Part shown: piece after piece, positions 39,180 through 50,637 of the stretch
Numbering within the stretch: position 1 is the stretch's first letter
How the letters are laid out: each line of letters begins with the position of its first letter
Assembly: GCA_012845835.1 (NCBI GenBank)
Contig: JABAKD010000016.1
Span: 8,453,919-8,517,918 of the forward strand
Length of the DNA: 64,000 nt
Direction: 5' to 3'
Origin: Undaria pinnatifida
Lineage: Eukaryota > Sar > Phaeophyceae > Laminariales > Alariaceae
The notes under the pieces: generated by a model
The model's input: the letters and a program-made list of their open reading frames with translations, nothing else
Told to the model about the DNA's origin: nothing
Databases searched by the model: none
Translations under genes and position numbers: made by a program

Positions 39180-39505
39180 ACTCCGATCGATTAATCCTAC
39201 TGGTCTGCGACTATTATACCGAGGGCTTAATCCGATTGACCCACAACTACAGAGATACAGAGATCGATCAACCCGACCGATCAATTCAATGAATCAATTC
39301 CGAAAACTAATCTAATCAATCAATCCGATCGACCAATACTGTCAGATCAATGCGATCGACCAATACTCTCAGATCATCCGGTCATCACTCCGATCGATCA
39401 ATCCAATCGATCACAATCCCATCCATCAATCCGATCCATCATACCCGATCCACCAATCCAGTCGATCAACTCGATCCATCAATCCGATTTGTCAATCCGC
39501 GACTC
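39180..39505. repeat. Degenerate GATCGATCAATCC satellite-like repeat
   Basis: Short imperfect units of the type CCGATCGATCAATC, CCGATCCATCA and CAATCCAATCGATCA follow one another for about 300 bases. The unit length varies (about 12-18 bases). Confidence 0.7.
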
Positions 39506-40214
39506 GACGACGCTTCGGCATCGGCGCCGCTGACCCCTTCCTCGCTCCTCTCGCTCCTATCTCTCCCGTCGTCGACACGGGCGCTGCTGCTGCTGCTTCC
39601 GTGTCTTTCGATTCGCTCGCCATATCGAGGCAATGCGCGGCAGCTGGTCGATGCAAACGCGAATTAGGGTTGGTGGGCCAGAGGAAACCAGGGGGGTACG
39701 AGTAGGTGGGAGGTTGGGGGTGGTGAGAGGGGCTCGTTTGCATTTTGGCGTACCAGCCATACTTATAACTGTGTCTGCAGTTGCTACACCTGTGATTTGG
39801 CTGACTACGATATACTATAGCAAGTCGCCGATTAGTTATCAGTTGGGTAAGGTATCTATTACAATTAGTTGCGTGCGGAAATTGCGAAGTTCTGTTTCCT
39901 TGCATCTGGTTGGCGCCTTCGTGGCTCCACATGTACTGGTTGAGTGATGTATATCATCGATTAAAACCAAGTCAGTCAGTTGGCTTGAGTCAGTTAGTTC
40001 GCTTTTACTGCGTCACTCATATGATAACTAGCCGTGAGTTCCAGCCAACTCACAGTCCCAGCAGGTGCTGTTGATGCTAATATTAGGTGTAAAAAGCATA
40101 CGCTGAAACGCAGAAACAAACTCAGTTGCTGGTGCTGTTACCCCGACCGTACATATCCGGACACTCGTGTTACCCGTTCTTTTTTTCCGTTTTCTACACA
40201 CTGTACATCAAGGG

Positions 40215-40495
40215 TGAGTCGGAGCCCCTAACGAACTCACCATGTTCAGATTTCACGACGCTGTCGTTTATTCCGTCGAACGAAGTGTGTGCAGCACACG
40301 AAATCACGCCACGTCTAATCCGAGATCTGCATTCTCAAGCAGATGTTGCCCAAGATCGCCGCCAGAAATCCATGTTTTCCGGAAAACTTGAGAGTTCCAA
40401 ACAAAATCTAAAAAATCGGGCCCAAAGACAACCGTCCAGGCAAAGTTTGGCTGGAATCTTCGGAATTTTAAACTTCTTTACTAAGCACAGGCCTG
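40215..40495 (-). repeat. Solo partial copy of the COQ3-intron repeat unit
   Basis: GAGTCGGAGCCCCTAACGA, GACGCTGTCGTTTATT(C/T)CGTCGAACGAAGTGTGTG, CACGTCTAATCCGAGATCT and AGGCAAAGTTTGGCTGG all recur, in the same order, in the inverted unit at about 60740-61000. This copy is truncated and has no detectable terminal repeats. Confidence 0.75.
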
Positions 40496-41204
40496 CCATT
40501 AGCAACGTACGTATAAAAGCTTTTGTACCTCTCTCCATACGAGTTACATGGTATCAGTGCGCAGAATGACTATGGACCGAAAACGCTTTTGACAAATCCT
40601 GGGGATTCAATATCTTCGAACAGTAAGAACGTGCGACCGGAGGATCACGCAGCTTGCAAGTGAGATTCGACCCTTAAATTGATCGAACTCACAGCTAACA
40701 TTAATCCCATTTGTTATCCTTGCACTGCTCTCGCGCTCCCTCCCAGTAGTAACTCAGATCCGGGGTCACATAGCGGGCCCTCCTCCCCCCTCCCCACTAC
40801 GGTACGTGCCTTCATTGTTAACGCGAGAAGAATTCAGCATTTCCTTACCTCGTCGACTCGCGTCGAATTGTGCCTACCCGTGCTTCTAGGCGCTCTCAGC
40901 AGTGATCGTTTTGTTAGTTTGTACGCTGACGTATTTGAAACATTTACAATATTAATATTAATAGTGGGTTGTTGATGCTCACCCTGGCAACATCCATGGG
41001 AGAATCTTCAGAGACATGAATAAAGAATACCTGGTGATAGACCAGGCTATAAACTCGTATGGGCAGGTCGGTGTTTCATGCAGGGTTACTAGGACGGTGG
41101 CTATTTTTTTCTTCAGTTTTGACCAGATTTTTGTTCCCCATTTCAACTCGCGACACCCCCCAGGGATTTCAAGCCAACCACATCCCGAAGCGGAAGCTTG
41201 TACA

Positions 41205-41290
41205 TCTTCTTTAAAAAATCGCCAAACGTTAGCTGTGAGTACGACCGATTGAACGGTTGAAACTCAACTTTGCAAGCTGCGTGGTACATA
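41205..41290 (+). repeat. Dispersed GCTGTGAGTTCGA repeat family member
   Basis: AACGTTAGCTGTGAGTACGAC is followed by TTTGCAAGCTGCGTGGTAC, the same pair of blocks as at 6405-6490. It ends about 150 bases before the fold-back element. Confidence 0.6.
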
Positions 41291-41443
41291 AGACCTGTGT
41301 TTCATTTATGATACAGCAGTAGTACAAGTATGGTATTTGTTAAACCTGGTTGATATTCTGAAAGAAACGAGCGGCCGGTCGGTGCATCAAGCAGCTTGCC
41401 AGAATGAGCATTGTATCGACCCACTAAATGTATCGAACTCTCA

Positions 41444-42888
41444 GGCCATTTCTTACACAGTCGGATTCCGCCAGTCGAAAACAGCCGTTTTCGACTGGAT
41501 TCTTCTGGTCCTTCTTATCGTCAGTCGAGTCGATTTCGTGGTTTTTGTGCTCTTCCTAGAGGCGGTTGGTGTGAGGGAGTACTGCTGTACTGCTGTATGG
41601 CAGTCAAAAATCGGTTGGCAGCTCTGCGCTTCGCGCGTTCTGCGCGAGCAACGCGTGCTCGCGCTCGACGAACCTTCGTCCCAGCGAGTTGGTGGCTTTG
41701 GGCTTATAGCCGAAAGCTACCTTCGTGGAGTTGCACTCAGCCGAGAGCCGCCAAAGCTACAGCAGGTGTAGCCGTTCTTGGCAAAATGGCATCGATAGCG
41801 CGCGCTGCTGCCGTCGTGTGAAACACGCTGCTGGCGAGCGGAGCTAGGAGTGCGCCACGCTGACTTGCGGCGAAAAGCAACAGCAGTATTAGCCAAGCCA
41901 GCGTCAGCGCCTTGTATGATACTGTGCTGTGTGGTACCTGGTGTGGGTGTGTGGGTGTGTGGGCGTGTGGGTGTTTGGGCATGTGGGTGTGTTTTTGGAG
42001 GTGGGATGATCGATGCGATGGGTTAAAAAAACACGTGTAAAACTTTTTCGACTGAGTTTTTCGACTGGCGAATCCAGTCGAAAAAGTAAGGCCATTTCTT
42101 TTACAGTCGGATTTGTCATTCGAAAACGGCCGTTTTCGACTGAAGCCCAAATCGGGCTTTCTTACAGAGTCGAAAAGGGTTTTCTCGACTCAACTTTCTT
42201 CCGACTGGATCCGCCAGTCGAAAAACTCAGTCGAAAAAGTTTTACACGTGTTTTTTTAACCCATCGCATCGCTCATCCCACCACAAAACACACACCCACA
42301 CGCACACAAACCCATACCAGGTACCACACAGCAGTATCATACAACAGCGCCGACGCTGCCTTGGCTAGTACTGCTGTTGCTTCTCGCCAGAAGTCAGCGT
42401 GGCGCACTCCTAGCTCCGCTCGCCAGCAGCGTGTATGACACGACAGCAGTAGCGCGCGTTATTGATGCCATTTTGCCAACAACGGCTACGCCTGCTGTAG
42501 CTTTGGCGACTCTCGGCTGAGTGCAACGCCACCAACCTGCTTGGACGAAGGTTCGTCGCGCGTGAAGCACGCGTTGCTCGCGAAGAACGCGCAAAGCGCA
42601 GAGCTGCCGACCGATTTTCGACTGCCATACAGCAGCACTCCCTTACGCCAACCGCCTCTAGGAAGAGCGCAAAACTATAAAATCGACTCGACTGACGATA
42701 AGGAGAAGGACCAGAAGAATTCAGTCGAATAAAAGTCCAATCGAAAAGGGCCGTTTTCGACTGGCGGAAACCGACTGTATAAGAAATGGCCTAAAAGTTT
42801 GCTTTTTCGACTGGATCCCCCAGTCAGAAAACTCAGTCGAAAAAAGTCGAGTCGAAAAAGCCCTTTTTCGACTGTGTAAGAAATGGCC
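41444..42888. mobile_element. Fold-back element with GGCCATTTCTTACACAGTCG termini
   Basis: A perfect 20-bp terminal inverted repeat lies at 41444-41463 and 42869-42888. Inside it the two halves (about 41444-42080 and 42187-42790) are diverged reverse complements over about 600 bases. Both carry GTACTGCTG, the CAGCTCTGCGCTTTGCGC-like block, ATGCCATTTTGCC and the (GTGTGGG)n/(CACACCC)n tract. The loop of about 100 bases contains another GGCCATTTCTTTTACAGTCG end. A further internal end lies at 42771-42790, so the element is a mosaic. The trinucleotide TCA flanks both sides (41441-41443, 42889-42891). GGCC-type termini with a 3-bp duplication suggest PIF/Harbinger, although that family normally uses TWA. 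No transposase was seen. Confidence 0.8.
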
Positions 42889-43390
42889 TCACAGCTGATG
42901 CATGCATTTTCAAAATAGTGGCTCCATCCAGCAGTAGTGCTGACCTACTGAGCTATACATGGAAACTAGGTTCGTATATACAAATACTCCGCGGTTGCAC
43001 GCTATGCTTGAGAGTCATGCCGAACCGCGAACCTTGTGGTGCTGGGTACACCGGTGGTGTTGGCTGTGTACAGGTGCTGGTCCACCGCTGGTATACTGCT
43101 GCTGCTACCACAGAGCTCGGCGCAAGTACACAGAGTTCGGTACATCTACTCAGTATTATTTAAATAATAGCAAATGAGAACAGCAATTGGAGAACGGTAT
43201 ATACAGCAGGAGAGCCGAGTCCCTTTGGTAGACCGCTCGCACAAGCAGAGCGCTCACCCTCTTCGCATCCCCTGCACATGCACCTGGCTATCAGAGTGTG
43301 GCCGGCACAACCGGGTCATAGCCTTACCGAAGCACCAGCAAGCAGCAAGCATCAATCAAGCCACACAGGAAAGGAGCTCCAGGAACTCAC

Positions 43391-43532
43391 CAAAGACCAG
43401 AGTAACGGTTCCCATGAAAGGCGCCGCTGCCTTGAATGCAGCGAAGCCGTAAGCGCTGTACAGTAGATATGCCAAGAATGTCACGGAGAAGGACGCTGTC
43501 ACGAGAACGATGTAGGATGAGATGGAGCTCAT
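43391..43532 (-). CDS. First exon of an unidentified membrane protein
   Basis: ATG at 43532; 47 codons plus one base run to a strong donor (TTTG|GTGAGTTC). The product (MSSISSYIVLVTASF... to ...FMGTVTLVF) has two hydrophobic stretches, about residues 6-26 and 30-47, so it looks like a signal anchor or a small polytopic protein. I do not recognise the family. The following exons should lie below 43390 on the minus strand but could not be identified; the fold-back element begins about 500 bases downstream. Confidence 0.35.
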
Positions 43533-45498
43533 GGTGCGTGCAGCGCGCGTCGTGAGACAGATGGATGTGATATGTCTCAAAACTCGAACTCTGGCGATGC
43601 GCGGAGATTTGATATTTGATATTTGCTCTTCGGGGAGTTCTACATTGCGTGACAGGCTTTTCGCAGGCGGGCCACAACATACTGTTATTGAAGCCAAAAC
43701 ATCCCGCGCGTGCGCAACTTCGGTGTGTTGCTTCGTCTCTGCTGCGCTGAAATGCAGGCCGCAAGAAGGATTTTCGGCTGCCTGGCGTTGTGGCTGACTT
43801 TGTGCAATTCACTTATTTTCGCGAAGCAATCGCCGACGTGCGCTTTGAGGCAGTATTCGTCACAGCAGCAGCAGTGTGCCATTCGAAGATCATTTGTAAG
43901 CATGATGTCCGGGTCATCATCACCTCGTCAGCACAGGCAAGAGGCGAGAGATAACGAACAGACAGGATGATCTAATGGTCTTGATGCCAGCATCTCGGGT
44001 CGAATTACAACACGTGCACCCTGCTTTTGTTGTGGCTCAAACATATGCTGCTGGTTCTCTGCCCTCTGGTTTTTCCGCGGGGGGGGGTGGGGTGGGGCTA
44101 GCTGTGGGCGTTCGTAACTTAACGGAGGGGGGTAGGTCTGCACGATCGTTTCGTTGGATAGACTGCGCTGCTGCTGCGGCCGCTGCTGCTGTTTCTGCAA
44201 CGTCACATGAAAACATAGGCCCACTGGCACGCCAGGCAGCCACTTGTCTAGGCATGTGCGTGGAGACAGGCCCGCGTCAGGCAAATTTAGTGCCAGATAT
44301 ACAGTTAGTAGGAAGAAATTTGAAAATACACAATTCCCATCTCGCCTACGTACGCGTTGTACGGCGGTATCGTTTTTTTTTTTTCGCACACTTCTACTTT
44401 CCAGCTTCTGGACAAGCCGTGGTCCCAGGTGTCGTCCCTTCTCCCCTCCGGTTCTTGCCTCCAATTTTTATCGCGCATAGGGTTCAGCAATCCCACTGCT
44501 CGTCGATTTTTCATCGAGTGTTGCTAACTCACGCTCTCGCGTTTTCCGCAAGTCAATTTGTGCGCAAGAAAAAGTCCCCACGAATTTATACGAGTATGCA
44601 CTCGGGGGGATTCGAACTCACGAAACTGCCCTGTACCAGGCTCGAGGAAAACCTGGTACGCCACCGGGGCGACCGGCATATATACGAGCATGAGATCAAC
44701 CACACCTGTGCCTGCTGAGATAGGCACGTGCTATCTAAACTCTGGACTAATCGTGTACAGTGGTATTTTGAAAATATGTAATTATGTCTCGTACGGGTAC
44801 GCGAGTACGTATGATATATCGCACATACATGCACATCGAAAGTTCCCGGCTAACGGCGTGTTTCTTTCGATAGTCGGGCTGTGGCGCCCTTATTTAATCT
44901 CTATGCTGCTGCAGAAACTAGTCAACTTTAGTTTCCGCGTACATAAGTCTGCCCCCTATTCGTGGAGGCTATCATATTAATAATGATCCATTCTAGTTCC
45001 CAGTAGTTTGTCCCCAACACGGGGGTGCAGCTGTCAAGGTGAACATGCGATACAGCTCCGTACTACTTGAAAGTTCGGGTCATGCATGACACGAGTCCGG
45101 TTCTCGTTTGAAGAGGATGTAGTGTGTTGTGTGACTGGCGCTTCTGTTTCAGGGGGCAGACACGGACGACATCGTCTCGCGGAGAGCGCGTCAGAACGAG
45201 TTAGTTCATATCTCGACCAAAGTCGTCGAGCTTTGGAAATATTAAACCAATCCAATGTGCGACACAATTTATAGACAAGGAAGAACCGGAGCAGAACGAG
45301 AGAAGGGGGGGGGGGTATAGTCATCTCCCATAGGTCACGTCCTTTGTCCATAGGACAATGGACTCTCGCACTCCCACAACAATGCCGGGACGGAACGCCA
45401 AGGGGGGCGGGGGGCGGTGCACACTCATATCATACAGGACGTAGTCTTTAGACCATAAGGGAGAGGCGGGGGGGGTGTAGATATTACAACCCTTGGTG
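43533..45498. other. Intergenic, between membrane-protein exon and dehydrogenase
   Basis: No gene was recognised. The 247-codon + frame at 43975-44718 has no recognisable domain and contains homopolymer-driven segments. A degenerate tRNA-like stretch (minus strand, about 44600-44670) is discussed among the rejected items. Confidence 0.4.
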
Positions 45499-48400
45499 AT
45501 GCTTGACATTGGACTGAAGGCCTCCCCCACCCCTCTTGCTGCGATTGTGGCCTCGATCTGTCTCGCCGCCGCGCTTTGCAGCAGTCTTGAGGGCAAGGTT
45601 TTTCTGGTGACGGGATCAACGGATGGCATTGGAAAGTGAGCATAACATGTTGACCGTCGTTCCATCTCCATGAGAGATGTATACCCCGCGCCGACTTTGC
45701 GGAGTGCGTAGGTGTTATGCTCCGACACTGCACACGCATTATTCACGTATTTGTGAACGCAACATAGTTCACTCATTTGTGCACAGATACAATGGATACC
45801 ATGAGTGCTGCTGTTCTGCGTGTTTCCGGGATACACGCAAATGACACGTCCTTTTCTATGTTCATCGGTGACGCCGTCGACGTTTAGATCGGTAACGATA
45901 ACTGTTCGGAGATGCGGGCTTGTAGTTGTGGCTTTCGTTCGGGCCAATGCCAAAGCCGCCCGCGAGCCCGCCCGCCCGCACACCCGTCCAGCCGCCTTTT
46001 TTCTGTTGCGTTGCATGTCGTCTTAAACCACCGTCGACCGTCGACTCTTCGCTCTCACGCGGTGGTGGTACTTAGAATTTCTTGCCTCCTCGTTCAGCGG
46101 TTTCATGTATGCCTGGTACTACTAAATTGGTATCCCCGAACACCAGCACACGTACAATTTAGGCGAGGGATCTGCGCATTTGATCTAGTACTCCAGCTGA
46201 CGGTAGTTTCATCCCGCTCCGTCCTGTCCCATCCCGCCCGGCCCCATCCCGCGCTGTTCTGTTCCGTCGATGCTACACCGAACCGCACCGCACCGCACCA
46301 AACCACACTGCACCGCAGGCACACCGCCTCACGTTTGGCGGAGGAGGGCGCGACCGTTATCGTGCACGGGCGAAGAGAGGCCGCCGTGCGAGAGACGGTC
46401 GAGTTTGTGGAGGAGTGCAGGAGTGGGGAGGCGAAAGTGGAGGGGATCGTCGCCGACATTAGCTCGCTGCGGGGGATGAACGAGCTGTGCGACGAGGTCC
46501 TGGCCCGGACGGACAGGCTCGACTGCCTGCTGAACAACGCAGGTGATGAAATATATTTAACGACGGCCGTATGGGGGGTGATGGACGAAAATTTTAGGGG
46601 GAAGATAACGTCACGGAGGGAAGGTTGGGGGGGGGGGACTTTCTAATACCGTAAGTATTGGGTTGGGTGCGGAGTTAGTAAGTATTACGCCCGTGACCGA
46701 TTCTCTTTGTTTTTCTGAATGTTTTAGGCGTGTCGTCAATAAGCATACTCCGAGTATTTATTAAACATATTTGCAGGCCAAGAGCGTCGGGCGGCGCACG
46801 TTTTCCGGGTCATCGGTGGGCCGGTTGGTGTGCCGGCTATAGTAGTTAGCCCGCTGTGTTTTTGTGCTTTTTTGGCGACCAGCCGGCGGAAAGCGAGCGC
46901 CGGCGTGTCGTCCCGACCGCCAATCTCTGTGCTGTGTTGTATTGCACTGTACTGTACTGTACTGTACGGTGCTTCTTTTACTGTTGTTATTGCTGGAGTT
47001 GTTGCTGTTGTCACCATTTGTGCTATGCTGTATTGTTGCTTCGGACTCCGTCGCGGCGACTGGTGGTCCACTGCCTTGGACATTTTGACGAGGTGCTGCT
47101 TGCGTCGAGTTTGTTGTTGTCGTTGTTTTTTGTCCGGTTTATGTACACGTGGCTGTCTGCGATGTTGGACAGTCAAGGGCTCTGCTTTCCCCGCGTGCCC
47201 CGCTTACTTGGCTCGCCCCGCTCGTGCGAGGGACTCAGGCATTGCCGAGTTAGTGCAACAGTCGTCATACCCCTCACGCTCGGTCGTCGTTTACCCTGCT
47301 GCAAAACTCGCGCTACTATTAGTAGCGATGGGGTGCTGGCGTCGTTACAATAATGCGTTTCCCCTCGAATTTCCTTTGCGCGTGTCTTGCTTCCCCCTAC
47401 CTCATTGCCCATGTGTATGGTATGGCGGCAGGGGTCTTCGAGGCAGACTTTCACCATAGCGAAGATGGATCGGAGTACACGTTTGCAGGTGCTGTGAGTG
47501 CATCGTCCTTGTTTATAACGTCGTCTGTTCCTGTTTGTTTTCGTTTCTGCTCTTCGTCAACCTCTGTAATGTAACTGCACGCACGTTTCAGATACAAACT
47601 ATTTGAATTTAGACTGGATCGTTTTTGCAGTACTCTGTAACTTGAAGATACCCAGAGAAATGGAATTCTGCATCTGTCAGACAACTGAAAGCGTGGGCGT
47701 GGGACTCTCTAGGCAGACAAACCGTCCATAGGTCTCGTCTCCATTTTCTGTAAGCAAACCCTTTAAGGTTTCGCTTGGCTGGAGGACAATTTCTGGGCGC
47801 AGGGGGAAAGCGGCTTGCATATGAAGCCCCTCTCACCACCTTATAACCGACCGACCGGCCGACCGACCGGCCGACCGGCCGACCGAACGGTCGAACGGTC
47901 GAACGATCGACCGACCGAATGACCGACCGACCAACTGATTGACCAACCGACCAACTGAACGGCCGACCGACCGACCGACCGACGCTCACAAGGTGGTGGT
48001 GGCGATGGCACGCTCCGTTTTTTCTCTGTCGGAACGATCGATATCCTTGTTGTAAAATAATGCTCGCCCAGCGAAAGCCTAACTACAACCAAGGGCACTT
48101 CTTACGCCCCCACGTCTCTCTAGTCTCCGGCTCGTCACGAGCATTTGGTCTACTCAAGTTGACAGACGCTAGTGGTCTCTTTGCTGTCTCTTGTGCCCCG
48201 TTTTTATGCCCGAAATAGTGAACGTGCTCGCCCCGTACGTGATCACTGGTCGCCTGCTGGACTTGGTGTCCAAAACCCCTGGGGGAGGGCGCGTGGTAAA
48301 TGTGGCGAGCCTCTCCGCCTCCTACTCTGTCGACTTCGACAACCTGCAGGTCAGAGAGAGAGCCTAAGACACCCCCGCCACACCCGCAACGTCCGTCACC

Positions 48401-50557
48401 TGCATCCTTTGTTGTTGTTGTTGTTGTTGTTGTTGTTATGTTGACAAATTTGTCGTCGACTTCGACAACCTGCAAGTGGGTGAGAGATGCCCCCGCTCGA
48501 TCACCACCCCCTCAATGTGCACCCCCCATGTCCTTTTGTTTTGTCATTGTTGTCGTCGTTGTTGTTGTCGTCGTTGTTGTTGTTGGTGTTGTTGGTGGTG
48601 TTATAGTTGTTGGCGTGTTGCTCGTGATGTTGTTGTCGGTGCCGCTGCTGTTGGTGATTGCTATGTTGATAATTCTAAGGTTGTCATCGGAGAATGTTCG
48701 CGGGTGCGCTCGAACCCGTCGCTGGCGTATGCCGGACTTTGAGTAACCGGCTTTGGCGAAGGCGGGCTATACTCGTACCATTCACGAGGAAGATATAATT
48801 TTAGAACACGCACATCTGACGTATCACGTAACTTGGAAAGCTGAGTATCAATCGAATTTTGGTCGAGTTCACGGCCGACGTAAATAGTTTCTTATAGAAG
48901 CGCCACCCGTCGTCTTTTCTGTCCGCACGACCGTCACCGCGTCGCACATTATCCACCGCAACCCCAACCCTCAGTATGAGAAGGAGGGGGTGCAGCAACC
49001 GCTCGCTATTATTCCCTGTTGAAGCGATCTACTTGCTACCTAACTACTGCAAAAGCCGAGTTCTATCAATCGTTATTTTGGTCGAACTCATAGCTGACGC
49101 TTTTCTACTACTTGTAAACACACCGCAGTCTATGATTCGCTATCCGCATCACCATCACCGCGTTTATTGTCCGCCGCAACCAAACCCAACCCTCAGTTTG
49201 AGAAAGGGGGGTACAGTGACCACGCGTCGTACTCCCTGTCGAAGCTGCTGGATATCATGTTCAACGCTGAGCTTGCGAGGCGAGCCCCCTCGGGGGTGAC
49301 GTGCAACTCCCTAGATCCGGGCACTGTGGACACCAAGATGCTTCGGGCCGGATGGGGCATGGGCGGAATCCCGGTCACAAGGTGAAAATGTATGATACGC
49401 CCCGCAGCACGCGCGATCGCAGTACTCGCATTGGGATGCTTTTTTTCGCCTTTTTTTTTGTGACCACGGGCTAGACTTTAGGGAAATGAGCTAAGGTGAG
49501 AACATCATCATCACCGGCAGCCTGCAAATATGGCTTTCGACGAAATCCCTCGATCTCCCAGCATAAATGTTTCAACATGGAATGAGCAAACGAACATGTA
49601 TCGGATGGTGGCGGCGTGGTTCTCACGACAGAAGGAGGCCATTGCACACGCGCGCGCCGAATCAATCAGCCCCTTTCAGATATGTTCTCCGACATTTTGG
49701 GGACAGACTTTGAAGTTGGAGAAGGGTTGTTTTTTCGGCAGTAAGGGGAAAGGGTTTGCAAGTCTAACACTTCGACTTGTGCTGTAGGAGCTGCTTTTGC
49801 CACGATCATGGCCCTCGATATCAATCACGTTGTTCACGCGGGCGCAGCTTTTTCCTCTCGGGGCGGAGGGGGGGCGGCGAAGCGAAACGCTTGGTGCTTC
49901 TGTGGGGACACCTTTGGAACACACGGAAAGGGCGAGCGATCGGGCGTGCGAGGCGTTTGGCCACCGTCGCGCCTCCAGCATAACTGCTTACCTAGTATCA
50001 TACGTTCCTAGGTATAGTCTTGACCTATTATGTTGGCTCTGTTATCATTTTTGTTGTTGTTGGGTTGTGGTATTTTGAAAACCGGCCTAGATTGCGCAGG
50101 ATCCTTGGATGGCAGGCCCCCTGCTGCCTTCTTGTCGTTCAAGACGATACGCAGTTTAGTCCGTAGGTCACGGCAGCACCGTTGTGTTCTGCAATTGAGT
50201 TATGAATAGAATTGACAAGGGACACAGATGGGAAAATTATTGTGAACTTGACGTTTATTTTTTACCCATCCGCCCGAGGAAAACAAAAAGAAACACAGCT
50301 TTTCTTGCGTTACACGAAGCGAGGATCTCTCTATATAACTTCTGACCCCTCCCCCGCAACGCCCCCCCTCTTCTACTCGACATTTCAGCGCAAACGACCA
50401 GTTCTACTTGGCGACGAGCGAAGCCGTAAGCGGCAGCTCCGGGCAGTACTATGTCAGTCGAAAGGTCTACAGCCCGCCACCGCCTGCCAAAGACGAAGAA
50501 AAATGCCGGCAGCTGTGGGAGGTGCTGGAAGAGCTCAGTGGATTGACGTACGCGTAA
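45499..50557 (+). CDS. Short-chain dehydrogenase/reductase (retinol dehydrogenase-like)
   Basis: Classical NAD(P)(H)-dependent oxidoreductase of the SDR superfamily; the substrate cannot be told from sequence. Exons: 45499-45635, 46319-46542, 47432-47488, 48219-48349, 49197-49381, 50389-50557. Phases agree throughout, giving 300 aa, a normal length. The N-terminus has a hydrophobic segment (about residues 11-27), suggesting a signal anchor. Then come the Rossmann glycine motif TGSTDGIGK, an HGRR turn that favours NADP, the NNAG motif, catalytic Ser in VVNVASLSAS and catalytic YSLSK (YxxxK), followed by LDPGTVDTKM. The layout resembles retinol dehydrogenase, WWOX and Tic32-type enzymes. Introns 4 and 5 and the 3' flank contain decayed copies of parts of exons 4, 5 and 6. 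ATG 45499 is the only plausible start in exon 1, but an upstream exon is not excluded. Confidence 0.88.
47845..47985. repeat. (CCGA)n microsatellite-like tract
   Basis: Imperfect repeats of CCGA with CCGG, ACGG and AACG variants run for about 140 bases within intron 3 of the dehydrogenase. Confidence 0.85.
48455..48475 (+). pseudogene. Duplicated 3' end of dehydrogenase exon 4
   Basis: Twenty of 21 bases match the last 21 bases of exon 4 (48329-48349), and GTGGGTGAG follows, so even a donor-like site is present. It lies 126 bases downstream in intron 4, separated by a (GTT)n tract. Confidence 0.7.
48825..49025 (+). pseudogene. Decayed tandem copy of the exon 5 acceptor region
   Basis: About 200 bases resemble the stretch ending near 49248, offset by about 220 bases. 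It includes the acceptor CAACCCTCAG, the exon start (TATGAGAAGGAGGGGG versus TTTGAGAAAGGGGGG) and a TCCCTGT(T/C)GAAGC block. Read in the exon 5 frame it meets TGA after 15 codons, so it is a relic. Confidence 0.7.
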
Positions 50558-50596
50558 TGCTGAAAATTTCTATATATTCTTGGCCATTTTTCACCG

Positions 50597-50637
50597 GCTG
50601 CTGTGGGAGGTGTAGGAAGAGCTCAGCGCACTGACCT
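50597..50637 (+). pseudogene. Decayed copy of the dehydrogenase exon 6 end
   Basis: CTGTGGGAGGTG(T)(A)GGAAGAGCTCAG repeats the end of exon 6 (about 50508-50548) some 90 bases further on. The codon for Leu is changed to TAG, and the frame continues as EELSALTYA against EELSGLTYA. Confidence 0.75.

Larger units (their letters stand above)
36947..41440. other. Intergenic, downstream of RAD54B
   Basis: No gene was recognised. The stretch holds a GATC/AATC-rich satellite-like region (39180-39505), a partial copy of the repeat found in the COQ3 intron (40215-40495), and two members of the GTGAGTTCGA family (40640-40700 inverted, 41205-41290 direct). Confidence 0.5.

Noticed and set aside
44600-44670. 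tRNA-like sequence on the minus strand (TGGCGTACCAGG A-box, GAGTTCGAATCC B-box)
   Set aside because: The A- and B-box words are present at tRNA spacing, but the acceptor stem pairs at only about 4 of 7 positions and the T stem is weak. The GTACCAGG/CCTGGTAC hairpin is a common motif here. At best a degenerate tRNA-derived fragment.
43975-44718. 247-codon + strand ORF
   Set aside because: No conserved domain, driven by GCTGCTGCT and homopolymer stretches; not supported as a gene.
45321-46016. 231-codon minus strand ORF
   Set aside because: It is a shadow of dehydrogenase exon 1 and intron 1, with no recognisable domain.
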